Shown: in pieces, positions 44,151 to 53,379 of the stretch | Position numbering within the stretch: the first letter of the stretch is position 1 | How the letters are laid out: every line of letters begins with the position of its first letter | Assembly: GCA_038239345.1 (NCBI GenBank) | Contig: JBBSEX010000014.1 | Span: 1-64,000 of the forward strand | Source: JBBSEX01 sp038239345 | GTDB lineage: Bacteria; Acidobacteriota; Terriglobia; Bryobacterales; Bryobacteraceae | Direction: 5' to 3' | DNA: 64,000 nt | Translations under genes and position numbers: made by a program | The notes under the pieces: generated by a model | Told to the model about the DNA's origin: nothing | Database searches by the model: none | What the model saw: the letters and a program-made list of their open reading frames with translations, nothing else

Positions 44151-46283
44151 ATGGCCTTTGTCGTCGATCTTATCACTTCCTGGCCCGGCGGCCTGCTCTA
44201 TTGCCTGTTTGCGATCGCGTTTCTGCTTCTGACGGGTCTGGCTATTAACGTTGCCCTTCGTTTGCCGCTATCCGGGTTTGAAGCGATCGTGTTTGCCGCC
44301 GCCACCGGCACTGTTACCTACGCCTTCTTCGGCTTGTGTATCGCAACGTCGGGCTCACACCGGCAGTTGGTCGCCGGCATTCTCGTAATCGGTGGCGTGG
44401 CCGTTAGCACCGCATTTTTAATTTACAAAAAATCGTTCCAGGAACTCGCCGCGGAATTGGACCGCTATGACATTATTTCCCTGGCACTCTATACGGCCAT
44501 GGTGTTTTTTTGTTTCAGCGTTAGTTACGTCCCAATCACCTTCCCCACCACGCTCATCGACGGACCCTATATATACAAGACCCATAACGTGCATGTGAAA
44601 ATTCAGGCACTCACGGGCACCATGCCGGTGGATAATTACCTGCCCCACATTGTGTCGGAGTACTTGCTGCGCGGTATTTCCTTTACCACTGAGCACCCGA
44701 TTGTGCCCGGTCAGGAAGTGTCCGATCGGCCAATCCTCATGCCTCTCGTCGTGGTACCGTTTCGCGCGGCCTTCGATCCTCCGCCGTTGCAGGTTGGCCC
44801 GATGCCCAGGTTCAAGTATGTCGGCGTGGATTGGCCCGACGGATCCATATTCGGAGCGGACCGGATCTACCGGCAATTCCTGGCCGTCGCCATCGCCCTG
44901 AATGCGCTGCTGATGCTTTCCGCGGCACTCTTATTTAAAAGGTTTGGGTCTGGAAGAATTCAGGTGGCGGGATGCCTGCTCATCCTGCTGAATCCTTACT
45001 TCATCTCTCAAACTCTCTTTACCTGGCCGAAAGATCTCGCCGCTTTCTTCGTCCTCCTGGCTTTTTATTGTCTGGAATTTCGGAAATGGCCGATCGCCGC
45101 GGGCCTTCTGCTGGGATGCGGCTACCTGTCTCATCCATTAGGCCTGATCTATGCCGCCAGCATCGGTTTGTACTTAGTGATAAGGGCGGTGACGAAAAAA
45201 ATCTCCTACCTCAGCGTGGCTCGCTTTGGAACGGCATTCGTCGTTGCCGTGGCGCCTTGGTTTCTCTGGACAAAGCTGGCTCTCAGAGTGCAGGACGACC
45301 TTCTGCAGCAGAACACACACTTCGAAATGGGCGTGGAGACCGTACTCTGGGTCAGAATTCACAACGGGTACGAATTTATCGGCGCCCGGATGATGGAACT
45401 CTATCCATTCAACGCCGATGCCTTCGCCCAGTTATCCATTTTCTGTCTGCCCGGAGTGGTCGGTCTATTATTCACCTGGTACGCGTATCGGGAATTGCTG
45501 GAGGGTCCGCCTGACAAACCTTTGATCGTAATCGCCGGCGTGATCGTTCCCGTGATGCTCATACTGTCGATTTTTGGAACGCCTAGCGCCGCAGCCACCT
45601 TGAACGGGGGCCAAGTGGTAAGCACGTTGCTGATTTTGTTAGCCCTGATCCATGTCGCCAAGCGCTTTACGGCAAGAACCTTTTGGGCTCTGGTCTCCGT
45701 GCAACTGCTCTTTGATGGCTCCCTGCTTTGTGTTCGTGCAAGTCATCTGGATGTCTTTGCGTTGATGAGGCATTCGCGCGAGGAAAGCACGTACGCTGCC
45801 GTGGCCGGCGCGGAAAAATTACATGCCACCAAAGGCCTGTCGTTGATAGGGTGGCCAGCCGTTATCAAGTCGGCAAAAATACCGCCCAATCTGAAAACTC
45901 CGATCGCTGTTGGCGAGGAAGTGAAAGACAGCGTGTGGATGAACTCCACCGCAATTGTAGTCTTCGACAAGGTACCTCTCGGAGATAATCCCGTATTTTT
46001 AACTTCGGTGGCGATACATCCGGCTGTTTGGCCCGATATGGCCGGAGACGGCGCGGTTTTCCGCGTGGAGATCGTCGATGGTGGAAAGACTTCCACGGTG
46101 CTGGAGAAGGCAATCAACCCGGCGCACGTGACGGCAGATCGGCGTTGGAACGACCTCGCCGCCGATCTGTCTCAATTCAAGAACAAAACCGTGACGATCG
46201 TCTTCACTACGCTACCTGGCCCGAAAGGCAACGAGTACGCGGATTGGTGTATATGGGGAGCCCCGAGAATTGTCGAAAAGTAA
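44151..46283 (+). CDS. polytopic GT-C-like membrane protein with C-terminal beta domain (paralogue 1)
   Basis: A 710-residue protein. About a dozen hydrophobic segments fill residues 1-540, starting LLYCLFAIAFLLLTGLAINV and including VAGCLLILLNPYFISQTLF, TAFVVAVAPWFLWTKLAL and VVSTLLILLALIHVAK. A large loop after the third helix holds DGPYIYKTHNVHVKIQALT and KYVGVDWPDGS. This layout resembles GT-C glycosyltransferases using lipid-linked sugars, but no certain family motif was found. The C-terminal ~150 residues (SLIGWPAVIKSAKIPPNL to YADWCIWGAPRIVE) form a soluble domain also present at the end of the next gene. It is the fourth gene of the operon, 9 bp after the GT2. Confidence 0.82.
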   Translation: MAFVVDLITSWPGGLLYCLFAIAFLLLTGLAINVALRLPLSGFEAIVFAAATGTVTYAFFGLCIATSGSHRQLVAGILVIGGVAVSTAFLIYKKSFQELAAELDRYDIISLALYTAMVFFCFSVSYVPITFPTTLIDGPYIYKTHNVHVKIQALTGTMPVDNYLPHIVSEYLLRGISFTTEHPIVPGQEVSDRPILMPLVVVPFRAAFDPPPLQVGPMPRFKYVGVDWPDGSIFGADRIYRQFLAVAIALNALLMLSAALLFKRFGSGRIQVAGCLLILLNPYFISQTLFTWPKDLAAFFVLLAFYCLEFRKWPIAAGLLLGCGYLSHPLGLIYAASIGLYLVIRAVTKKISYLSVARFGTAFVVAVAPWFLWTKLALRVQDDLLQQNTHFEMGVETVLWVRIHNGYEFIGARMMELYPFNADAFAQLSIFCLPGVVGLLFTWYAYRELLEGPPDKPLIVIAGVIVPVMLILSIFGTPSAAATLNGGQVVSTLLILLALIHVAKRFTARTFWALVSVQLLFDGSLLCVRASHLDVFALMRHSREESTYAAVAGAEKLHATKGLSLIGWPAVIKSAKIPPNLKTPIAVGEEVKDSVWMNSTAIVVFDKVPLGDNPVFLTSVAIHPAVWPDMAGDGAVFRVEIVDGGKTSTVLEKAINPAHVTADRRWNDLAADLSQFKNKTVTIVFTTLPGPKGNEYADWCIWGAPRIVEK

Positions 46284-46299
46284 CGGTAGTACGGTGCCA

Positions 46300-48396
46300 A
46301 TGGAAGCAAACCCTAATCGAATGCAAAGGCTTTGGGGAAGACGGCCAGCTTGGCTTTCTCGCCTTCCGAAGTTCGAGGCTCGTTATCTTCTGCTGCTCCT
46401 GCCGCTGCTTCTTCCCTGGTGGCTGTTTCGCGATACCAACTTTGAGATGCTTCGCGCGGAATCGGGGTATTACTTAATGATTTCGCACTCCCGACCCCCC
46501 GTCCTGGAAGCCTTTGTCCACGGGCTCTTCCGCTATAGCTATAACGGTCATTACATTCCGCTGGCCCTGGTTTCCGAATTGTTCTTATCGAAAATTTTTG
46601 GCGCTAACGAAACGCTTTGGAAATATCGGCAATTGTTTTTGGCTTCGTTGCTCGCCTTGTCGATGGTTGCCGCGTTCCTGTACGCGTCGTTGGCGGCGTT
46701 CTCCAGCCGAATCGTGCGTTGGTCATTATCGCTCGCCATCACCGTCGTCTTCATTGCTATGCCCGTCATGACGGATTTCGTGCCCTGGCCCTTTATGGGG
46801 CTGCAGATGGTGATGATGATCTGTACCGCCCTCAGCCTAGCCCTACTGCTTAAAAATATCTACCGATTTTCCTTACCGTCTCTCTGGGCGGCGGCTATGG
46901 TCTGTTACTTATCCATGCACTTCACGGGTGTTGGCCTCGCTGCAGCCGCCGGTATGGCGACGTGCCTCGCCATCTTGGCCGTCTTGGCCGCTTTGGGGTC
47001 CGCCACTTTGAAACCGCATCTTAAAAGCTACATCCAGGCGTTGGTGGCGATAATCATCTTCACGGTCGCACATTCCGCCGCTATGATTCTGCTGGCGCCT
47101 CCGGGCAGCGCCGTAGACAAAAACGCCGTGGCATCCATCGGGCTGCGGCTAACGTTGGCCCGTTTCGGCGGTTTCGTTTCCGCTCTCCCCCCCGCGATGT
47201 GGCGACAATTTTGGGGTCCGGAAGGGTTTCCTCTTCCTAAGGTCGACGCTATGTATTCCGACGCTCTCTATGGTTGGGGCTTCATCGCTGTTGGGGTTCT
47301 GATCGCTGTCGGCTTCTTTATATCGTTCCGCCGGTCGCCCACGCAGCGGGGCCTCATCCAACTGTTACTTTATGCCTTCAGCTTTGTGGGGCTGCTTGTC
47401 ATTGTCGCGATGATCTTGAGCCGCTATGCCCACGATCCAGATACTGCTGGCCTGGCTGCCTTCCTGATGGGGGCACGTTATATTATTCTTTTCAATTTCT
47501 TTGCCACAATTCTTATTTTCGCGATTCTCATGTCGTTTAACTTCAACCGCGCCCTGATAACCGCTGTGGCCTGTACCATTGTTTCGTTCGCGGCGATTGA
47601 ATCGCAACGTTCCTATCAATGGGGCATCCTGCGGGAGATCGTTCCGATATCCAAGATCTCGCATCAGCGATGCTGGAACCTTGCCAGAAACGTGATCGCC
47701 GAATGCCGCAACGCGCAGCTTCCGATCCTCGACATAAGCCTGAAGGCGGCTTGTAATGAGTACGATGGTACGATCCAGTTCTTTGAGCCGCTCTTCCGGC
47801 AGGAATTGGGGATTCCGGTCAGTGAAAAACTGACTTGGATAGCGGAGGTCGGTATGCCGCCGGATCGGTTAGCTGTATACGACCAAGTTGCACCCTCCAT
47901 TCGGGCTCTGCGAACGCAACTGAACGTTGATACTACGGGCGACGATATTCGTTTGATCGGTTGGCCGTCCACTGAGGTAAAGGACGCCAAAGTGCCACCT
48001 AATCTCGGAGTGGCGATCAGTGCCGCTGGCCGGGAACGGCAGAGCGTCTGGTCAAACCCTCCGGCACAGGTCATCTATCATGGCGTAAAGTTGTCCACCA
48101 ATCCGGTGTTCCACGCTTATCTCTCCATTCATATGCAAATCTGGAAAGATATGCGTTCCGATGGCGCGGAGTTTCAAGTCTTAGTTAGCCAGGCAGGGCA
48201 TACACAGATAGTACTCGATCAGTTCATCAATCCCAGCCACGACGCGAGCCAAAGGCGCTGGAACGAAGTGGAAGCGGACCTGAAAGAATATCGGAACCAG
48301 ACAGTGGATTTGGTATTGCGGGCACTTCCCGGTCCGAAGAATGATGAATACGGCGACTGGTGTATCTGGGGCGATCCGCGTATCGTTCAGAGGTAA
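46300..48396 (+). CDS. polytopic GT-C-like membrane protein with C-terminal beta domain (paralogue 2)
   Basis: The product has about 698 residues. The membrane part differs from its neighbour: YLLLLLPLLLPWWLFRDTNF, then the extracytoplasmic loop VHGLFRYSYNGHYIPLALVS, and helices to about residue 440. The C-terminal ~150 residues (LIGWPSTEVKDAKVPPNLGV to YGDWCIWGDPRIV) align along their length with the end of the previous protein, sharing IGWP, VPPNL/IPPNL, RRWN and ADWCIWG/GDWCIWG. This argues for a module added to two different membrane cores. The start is uncertain: ATG 46300 is used here; TTG 46270, with GGAG nine bases upstream and overlapping the previous stop, is a serious alternative. 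Confidence 0.8.
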   Translation: MEANPNRMQRLWGRRPAWLSRLPKFEARYLLLLLPLLLPWWLFRDTNFEMLRAESGYYLMISHSRPPVLEAFVHGLFRYSYNGHYIPLALVSELFLSKIFGANETLWKYRQLFLASLLALSMVAAFLYASLAAFSSRIVRWSLSLAITVVFIAMPVMTDFVPWPFMGLQMVMMICTALSLALLLKNIYRFSLPSLWAAAMVCYLSMHFTGVGLAAAAGMATCLAILAVLAALGSATLKPHLKSYIQALVAIIIFTVAHSAAMILLAPPGSAVDKNAVASIGLRLTLARFGGFVSALPPAMWRQFWGPEGFPLPKVDAMYSDALYGWGFIAVGVLIAVGFFISFRRSPTQRGLIQLLLYAFSFVGLLVIVAMILSRYAHDPDTAGLAAFLMGARYIILFNFFATILIFAILMSFNFNRALITAVACTIVSFAAIESQRSYQWGILREIVPISKISHQRCWNLARNVIAECRNAQLPILDISLKAACNEYDGTIQFFEPLFRQELGIPVSEKLTWIAEVGMPPDRLAVYDQVAPSIRALRTQLNVDTTGDDIRLIGWPSTEVKDAKVPPNLGVAISAAGRERQSVWSNPPAQVIYHGVKLSTNPVFHAYLSIHMQIWKDMRSDGAEFQVLVSQAGHTQIVLDQFINPSHDASQRRWNEVEADLKEYRNQTVDLVLRALPGPKNDEYGDWCIWGDPRIVQR

Positions 48397-48405
48397 AGAA
48401 CCGGC

Positions 48406-48957
48406 TTATTGCTTAACGGGGGGCATGACATAGACGTAGATCAGATGCCGATTATCGCCCTCCGACTTGTCCACCCACTTCGGTTTCCAGCCCGGCACGG
48501 CGAAATCATGGGAGACCACGCGGGCGCCCGGTTTCAAATACTTTTCCAACCTTGGCCGGATCTGCTCATTGGAAGCTGTCAATAAGTAAATGGTGACGAC
48601 ATCGGCATCCGAGAAGTCGACGTCCAGAAGGTCCCCGTGGATTACTTTTGCCTGCCCATCCAAGCCCAGCCGATGGATGCGGGCTTCTGTTTCGTTCGCC
48701 AGTTTGTCGGAGATTTCCACGCCGACCGCCTGCGCCTTATAAAGCTGCACCGCGCTGATCAATATACGGCCGTCACCACAACCGAGGTCATACACCTTGT
48801 CGCCGGGTTTAATCTTTGCCAGTTCCAGCATCCGCTCCACAACATGATATGGGGATGCAACATAAGGGGCTAACTTATGGACATAATCGGGAGTTCGCTG
48901 GCCAAATCCAGGCACCACCGAAACTGCAAGTACAGCCAGAAGTGAGTATTTGCCCAT
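48406..48957 (-). CDS. class I methyltransferase with an apparent signal peptide
   Basis: A 183-residue protein. Residues 1-19 (MGKYSLLAVLAVSVVPGFG) look like a cleavable signal peptide. The rest is a compact SAM-methyltransferase core: HVVERMLELAKIKPGDKVYD, DLGCGDGRILISAVQLYKA as motif I, VGVEISDKLANE and VIHGDLLDVDFSDADVVT. SAM is not known to occur in the periplasm, so either the hydrophobic N-terminus is a membrane anchor with the domain inside, or the enzyme is exported with another role. It converges on the surface-glycan operon. Confidence 0.83.
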   Translation of the reverse strand: MGKYSLLAVLAVSVVPGFGQRTPDYVHKLAPYVASPYHVVERMLELAKIKPGDKVYDLGCGDGRILISAVQLYKAQAVGVEISDKLANETEARIHRLGLDGQAKVIHGDLLDVDFSDADVVTIYLLTASNEQIRPRLEKYLKPGARVVSHDFAVPGWKPKWVDKSEGDNRHLIYVYVMPPVKQ

Positions 48958-48963
48958 AATTAT

Positions 48964-50184
48964 CTATTGCGTGGAGACGGCGGCGATGGTTCTTCCGTGT
49001 TTCGATTTTACGATACGCGAGACCATTTCCGATACAGCAAACCACAAATCCCTTGGACGGCTAATGGTGTATTCGGTTCCTTTAAAGAAGCGGATTGCCC
49101 GGCTGATGGAATCGCGCCAGGGAACGGCCTGCGGATTCAGATTGTAGTTCATATAAAACACGGGGTAATCCAAGCCAGCGAACTGCTTGAGCGAATCCTG
49201 GGATACGTTCTCTTCCAGCATTACCTTCGGGCCGGCAAAGACGATCGCATCGGGATGGTCGGTTGTTAACATTTCATGTTGGATCAGTTCGGTTAAAAAC
49301 TCGGTGTCGCCATGCTTGTTGCTCAGGCGTTTCAAGTCGACAGTCCCCAGATTCAGGGTGTTGAGTGCCTCGCCCAGGGCCGGAAAATCGATGCGGGTGG
49401 CGCTTTCCTGCCGATAGAGCACGCGCTGTTCCTGCATGTTAAAGGCGACAAGAGAGAATTTGCCGATGTGCGGGTCGCGGGAGATGCTGCGCAAGATGGA
49501 GACGAGCGCGGTGGTATCCAAGGGCCGCATCGCCGCCGATAGCGCATTTTGGGGAGCGAAATTGATCAGCACTTTTACGTTCAACGCGGGCTCGGTTTGA
49601 ATCCGCTCAATGGGAGGCTCTTCCTTGAACTGCTCGCCCTCGGCTTGCCGGACCATACCCGGTTGCACCACCAGATTCATCTGGCGGTCTTTCTCCAGCA
49701 GCGATGCTTCGGAATCCCAATAGGAAGAGCAGATTCTCTCCACTCGATCGCGCATCAGCCAATCGACATGATAGTTGCCTTCCCCCAAATCGAAGAAGCC
49801 CTGTAGGCTGGCGCTACCCTTGGCATTTTCTTCAATCGCCGGGACGCGCACATGCTGGGTAAAGTAGATCGGCTCATCTTTGCGATTATCCGGCGTGACG
49901 CGGAATAAGATGGTCAGCAAATTGTCCGACCCGGAGAGTTCCTTCAAGGGAACGTTGACTTCATATCCGGAGTGAAAGCGCAAATCGAAACCGAGCATGG
50001 GCTTCGTTGGAATCACGGTGCAAGGAAGGTCCTTACGCGGATCTCCGGCTTCCAGAATCGCCATATCGGAGTTGAAGATTCGAATGCTGCCTCCAACCCC
50101 ACCCATCGGCGTTTGGGCGAACGCCACGGCACAGCTCGACACTAGAGCAATTGTGGTAATCAACGGGACGAAATAGCCAAGCAT
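48964..50184 (-). CDS. large secreted protein of unknown function
   Basis: A 406-residue exported protein. Signal peptide MLGYFVPLITTIALVSSCAV is followed by AFAQ. The mature protein has a strand-rich first half (VNVPLKELSGSDNLLTILFR) and a second half with KVLINFAPQNALSAAMRPLD and REPHIGKFSLVAF-like strand and helix alternation, resembling a degenerate von Willebrand A or Rossmann-type domain without a visible MIDAS motif. I do not recognise the family; VWFA-related proteins are common in Acidobacteriota. ATG at 50184 with GGGGA eight bases upstream is preferred over TTG at 50199. It lies upstream of the exported methyltransferase with a 6-bp gap, so the two are probably co-transcribed. Confidence 0.75.
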   Translation of the reverse strand: MLGYFVPLITTIALVSSCAVAFAQTPMGGVGGSIRIFNSDMAILEAGDPRKDLPCTVIPTKPMLGFDLRFHSGYEVNVPLKELSGSDNLLTILFRVTPDNRKDEPIYFTQHVRVPAIEENAKGSASLQGFFDLGEGNYHVDWLMRDRVERICSSYWDSEASLLEKDRQMNLVVQPGMVRQAEGEQFKEEPPIERIQTEPALNVKVLINFAPQNALSAAMRPLDTTALVSILRSISRDPHIGKFSLVAFNMQEQRVLYRQESATRIDFPALGEALNTLNLGTVDLKRLSNKHGDTEFLTELIQHEMLTTDHPDAIVFAGPKVMLEENVSQDSLKQFAGLDYPVFYMNYNLNPQAVPWRDSISRAIRFFKGTEYTISRPRDLWFAVSEMVSRIVKSKHGRTIAAVSTQ

Positions 50185-50342
50185 CGTCGCGATCCCCAAT
50201 CTTCGCGTATCCGGCCCATCTCGATTGGGCCAATGGTAGTTCGTATTATGGATGATTTGCTCAAATCTTCATAACATTTTTTTACACAGTGTGTTCCGGG
50301 CGGATACTCGCATACCCCGCGCTGTGCTACAGTGCAGAAATA

Positions 50343-50840
50343 ATGGCTAGCCGAAGCGTGAACAAGGTGATTTTAGTCGGTCGTCTAGGTAAAGACGCTG
50401 AGACGAAGTACACACCGGCGGGGGTGGCGGTATCGAAGTTTTCGGTGGCCACAAGCCGCCGCTGGAAAGATCAAACCAGCGGTGAGTGGAAGGAAGAAAC
50501 GGACTGGGCGAACGTGGTTCTCTGGCGGCAGGAAAACGTAGCGCCGTACCTTACTAAGGGCAAGCAGGTGTACGTGGAAGGCCGGTTGCAGACCCGCAGC
50601 TACGAAGATAAAGACGGGCAAAAAAAGTACAGCACGGAAGTAGTCGCCGATGAAGTGATTCTGCTTGGCGGGCGCGATGGCGCAACAGGTTCGGAAGAAG
50701 GCGGAGGCTATACAGCCGACGTTGTGTCCATGCCTCGCGGAGCCCAACAAGCCAGACCCCCGGCCCGCCCCGCACCCTCGGCCGCGCATCAGGAATCCTC
50801 CTTCGATCCCGGCATCTCCGACGACGACGTACCTTTTTAG
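50343..50840 (+). CDS. ssb: single-stranded DNA-binding protein
   Basis: A 165-residue SSB. The N-terminal OB-fold (about 1-110) has VNKVILVGRLGKDAETKYTP, FSVATSRRWKD and GKQVYVEGRLQTRSYEDKDG. A Gly/Pro/Ala-rich linker leads to the acidic tail DDDVPF that recruits replication and repair proteins. It coats single-stranded DNA during replication, recombination and repair. ATG at 50343 is the first Met of the family N-terminus; the frame is open 54 bp upstream but with no SSB homology. The linker is short compared with E. coli SSB. Confidence 0.96.
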   Translation: MASRSVNKVILVGRLGKDAETKYTPAGVAVSKFSVATSRRWKDQTSGEWKEETDWANVVLWRQENVAPYLTKGKQVYVEGRLQTRSYEDKDGQKKYSTEVVADEVILLGGRDGATGSEEGGGYTADVVSMPRGAQQARPPARPAPSAAHQESSFDPGISDDDVPF

Positions 50841-50927
50841 GCAGCCGGCGCACGCGTTCCCAACTATTCCCCGTTGCGGGTGATTTCGGACGGACCGCGG
50901 GGTATCGGGGACGCCTCATGGGGGCTT

Positions 50928-51905
50928 ATGGCGGTAGGAAAATTGTTCGCCGAACAGCCGGTCAGAATCTCGCGGATCTCTTCCTTTCGCGCCGAGAACT
51001 TTCCCTATTCGGGACCGTATCCGTGGCTCGATCGCGATGACGCGCCGCGGATGATCGACGAAAAGCTGCAGCTTGGCAGCATTACCAGCGAAGAGGCCGG
51101 GCAATGCCGGTTCTGGGCCGATAACGGATACGTCATCCTCAAAAATCTGATCGATCATCGGACGCTCGATGCAGTGTGGGCGGCGTATGAGGGGGCAATC
51201 TCGGCTGGCAAAATGAAGCTTCCGCCGGAGCCCGCCGGCGGCGACGATCCTTATCCCGGACGGTACCTCAATCCGCACCGCAAAATCGGCGATTTCTGCC
51301 GCGTTTTGAAGCACGCGAGCCTCTACCATTGGATCCGGCTTCTGATGGACCGTGAGCCGCGTCCGCTGCAGACGATCACGTCGCATAAAGGATCGCAACA
51401 GGGCGCGCACTCCGATTCGATCCACATGACCACATATCCGCTGGGCTACCTAACCGCGGCCTGGGTGGCCTTCGAAGACATTCACCCCGATAGCGGTCCG
51501 CTGGTTTATTACCCCGGCAGTCACAAGTTGCCGTACCTGTTTAGTAAAGACGTCGACATTACGGAGTCGGAATTTAAGAAGGTTGGCTATGCGTCGTATC
51601 ACGCGAAATACGAGCCGCGCATCCAGCAAATGATTGCAGACCACGAGCTGCAGCCCCATTATTTCCTGGCGAACAAAGGCGACGTGTTGATCTGGCATGC
51701 CAACCTGATTCACGGGGGATCGCCGCGCAAGGATGTGCGGTTATCGCGCAAGGCGCTGGTCTGCCATTACTTCGTCAAAGGGTCGTTCGCTTATCACGAT
51801 CTGGCGTCGTCCCGCTCCCGCCAGCAATACGTTGGCACCTGTCTGCTGCGCGATCGGCATGGCGAGCGGAGCGGCGTCCCGGGCATGCTGAAGAAGTGGC
51901 TTTAG
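50928..51905 (+). CDS. phytanoyl-CoA dioxygenase (PhyH) family protein
   Basis: The product has about 325 residues. It is an Fe(II)/2-oxoglutarate dioxygenase of the PhyH type: the iron-binding HxD lies in QQGAHSDSIHMTTYPLGYL and the distal His in IWHANLIHGGSPRKDVRLSR, followed by the 2-oxoglutarate-binding Arg. YYPGSHKLPYLF is also typical. Substrates of bacterial members vary widely and cannot be read here. ATG at 50928 is preferred over TTG at 50874 because the protein then begins at the usual hydrophobic N-terminus, with GGGGG just upstream. Its 3' end overlaps that of the convergent RNB nuclease by 4 bp. Confidence 0.85.
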   Translation: MAVGKLFAEQPVRISRISSFRAENFPYSGPYPWLDRDDAPRMIDEKLQLGSITSEEAGQCRFWADNGYVILKNLIDHRTLDAVWAAYEGAISAGKMKLPPEPAGGDDPYPGRYLNPHRKIGDFCRVLKHASLYHWIRLLMDREPRPLQTITSHKGSQQGAHSDSIHMTTYPLGYLTAAWVAFEDIHPDSGPLVYYPGSHKLPYLFSKDVDITESEFKKVGYASYHAKYEPRIQQMIADHELQPHYFLANKGDVLIWHANLIHGGSPRKDVRLSRKALVCHYFVKGSFAYHDLASSRSRQQYVGTCLLRDRHGERSGVPGMLKKWL

Positions 51906-53359
51906 CGCCCGAAGTCGATAAAACCGCGCTGCGGATCGGTCGATAGTAGAGTCACCTGTATCTGATCGCCTACATCCACTCCGTGTTCGCCGCGCATTAA
52001 TCGTCCCTCGATTGGCGGGTCGATCACTCTGACGAATACGCCCTTCGGAGTATTGCCTGTCACCACGGCTCGAAAGCTTTGTCCGATCTTGTCATGTAAG
52101 GCGACGGCGGCCACCCGCTTGCCCATGGCGCGTTCCACCTTTCGAGATGCGCTTTCCTTTAGCGTGCAGTTCTTGGCGATGGCATCCAGTTCATCGTCCG
52201 AGTACGGCGGCTTTCCATTAGTAATGGCCGCTTTGATCAGCCGCTGGGTCACCAGATCGGCGAAGCGGCGATTGGGCGCCGTGGAATGCGTATAGTCCTG
52301 CGCGGCCAGCCCGAAGTGCCCCTCCTCGGTATCGCCTTGGCGCGACATCACGTATTCGCCCGGGCCTAACAACTTGATCACGGATAAAGAAAGATCGGCG
52401 TAGTGAACCGGATCGGAGGCTTTGCGCGCCTCCAGAAACTTGCTCAACGCCCCGGAATCCGGTTGTGCCGGCAAGTTGGCCCCCAAACGGCCGGCTAACT
52501 CTACAATGCGTGGCCAGCGCGCCGGCGTTCGAACCACCCGGCGGATTGACGTGGCCCCGCTGCCTCGCAACATCGCCGCTACTACTTCATTAGCGGCCAC
52601 CATGAATTCCTCTATCAGGTCGCTGGCCCGTGTCTTCCGCACCGTCGAAATGCCCTGTACTTTGCCGTCGTCGGCGATGTCGGCCTGGGCTTCGGCGCGA
52701 TCAAACGTCAAGGCTCCCAACCGATGGCGTTCCGTTCGCAGAGCCTGCGCGGTGATGTCCTGTAACTGTAGTTGCGATTGCAGGTCGGCCGATGCCGCCA
52801 CCTTGTGGTCCGGAGCCGATCGGCCCTCCAGCCAGGCACCCACGGCTGAGTAAGTCAGCTGCGCCTGATTGCGAACCAAGGCCCGGTAAATCTTCGACGA
52901 CGCGACCGTACCGTTGGCGTCGACGAGCATTTCCGTGATCATCGCCAGCCGGTCCTGCCCTTCGGCGAGAGATGTCAAATCGGTGGAAATTTCTTCGGGC
53001 AACATCGGGAACGTCCGGACTAGTGCGTACACCGTCGTAGTTTCCGAGGACGCATGCGTATCCATTGGCGACCCGGCGGGTATGCTGGAATCGACGTCGG
53101 CGATTCCGATCAGAACGCGCGTGCCACCGGCGGTACTCTCGGCGAATTCGATCTGGTCGAGATCGCGCGAGGAATCGTTATCGATGGAAGACCAGGAGAG
53201 GGATCGCAAGTCCTGAATGTCACCGCCCGCCTGAAGCGGCCCACGAGCCCGCAAGGCTGTAAGCTGTTCCGCGGTGCCGGCTGCAAATTCAGGATTAAAT
53301 CCGTCGTGAATCATCTCCTCGCGAGCAGCCGCCGCGAGGTCAAAGTGAGCGTTGGACAT
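51902..53359 (-). CDS. RNB-domain exoribonuclease (RNase II/R family, reduced)
   Basis: The product has about 485 residues. The catalytic RNB domain begins around residue 55 with SSIDNDSSRDLDQIEF, holding the metal-binding aspartates, and continues with LIGIADVDSSIPAGSPMDT, VRTFPMLPEEISTDLTSL and the C-terminal FGLAAQDYTHSTAPNRRFAD. A C-terminal S1-like domain (about 420-485, ending RGFIDFGR) follows. The cold-shock domains of RNase R are missing. The fourth Asp of the canonical DxDD site is Gln (DLDQ), as in some Deinococcus-type members. It degrades RNA 3' to 5'. The start is ATG at 53359; TTG 53368 is the alternative. Confidence 0.9.
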   Translation of the reverse strand: MSNAHFDLAAAAREEMIHDGFNPEFAAGTAEQLTALRARGPLQAGGDIQDLRSLSWSSIDNDSSRDLDQIEFAESTAGGTRVLIGIADVDSSIPAGSPMDTHASSETTTVYALVRTFPMLPEEISTDLTSLAEGQDRLAMITEMLVDANGTVASSKIYRALVRNQAQLTYSAVGAWLEGRSAPDHKVAASADLQSQLQLQDITAQALRTERHRLGALTFDRAEAQADIADDGKVQGISTVRKTRASDLIEEFMVAANEVVAAMLRGSGATSIRRVVRTPARWPRIVELAGRLGANLPAQPDSGALSKFLEARKASDPVHYADLSLSVIKLLGPGEYVMSRQGDTEEGHFGLAAQDYTHSTAPNRRFADLVTQRLIKAAITNGKPPYSDDELDAIAKNCTLKESASRKVERAMGKRVAAVALHDKIGQSFRAVVTGNTPKGVFVRVIDPPIEGRLMRGEHGVDVGDQIQVTLLSTDPQRGFIDFGR

Positions 53360-53379
53360 GCACTGCAAAGCGTAACACG

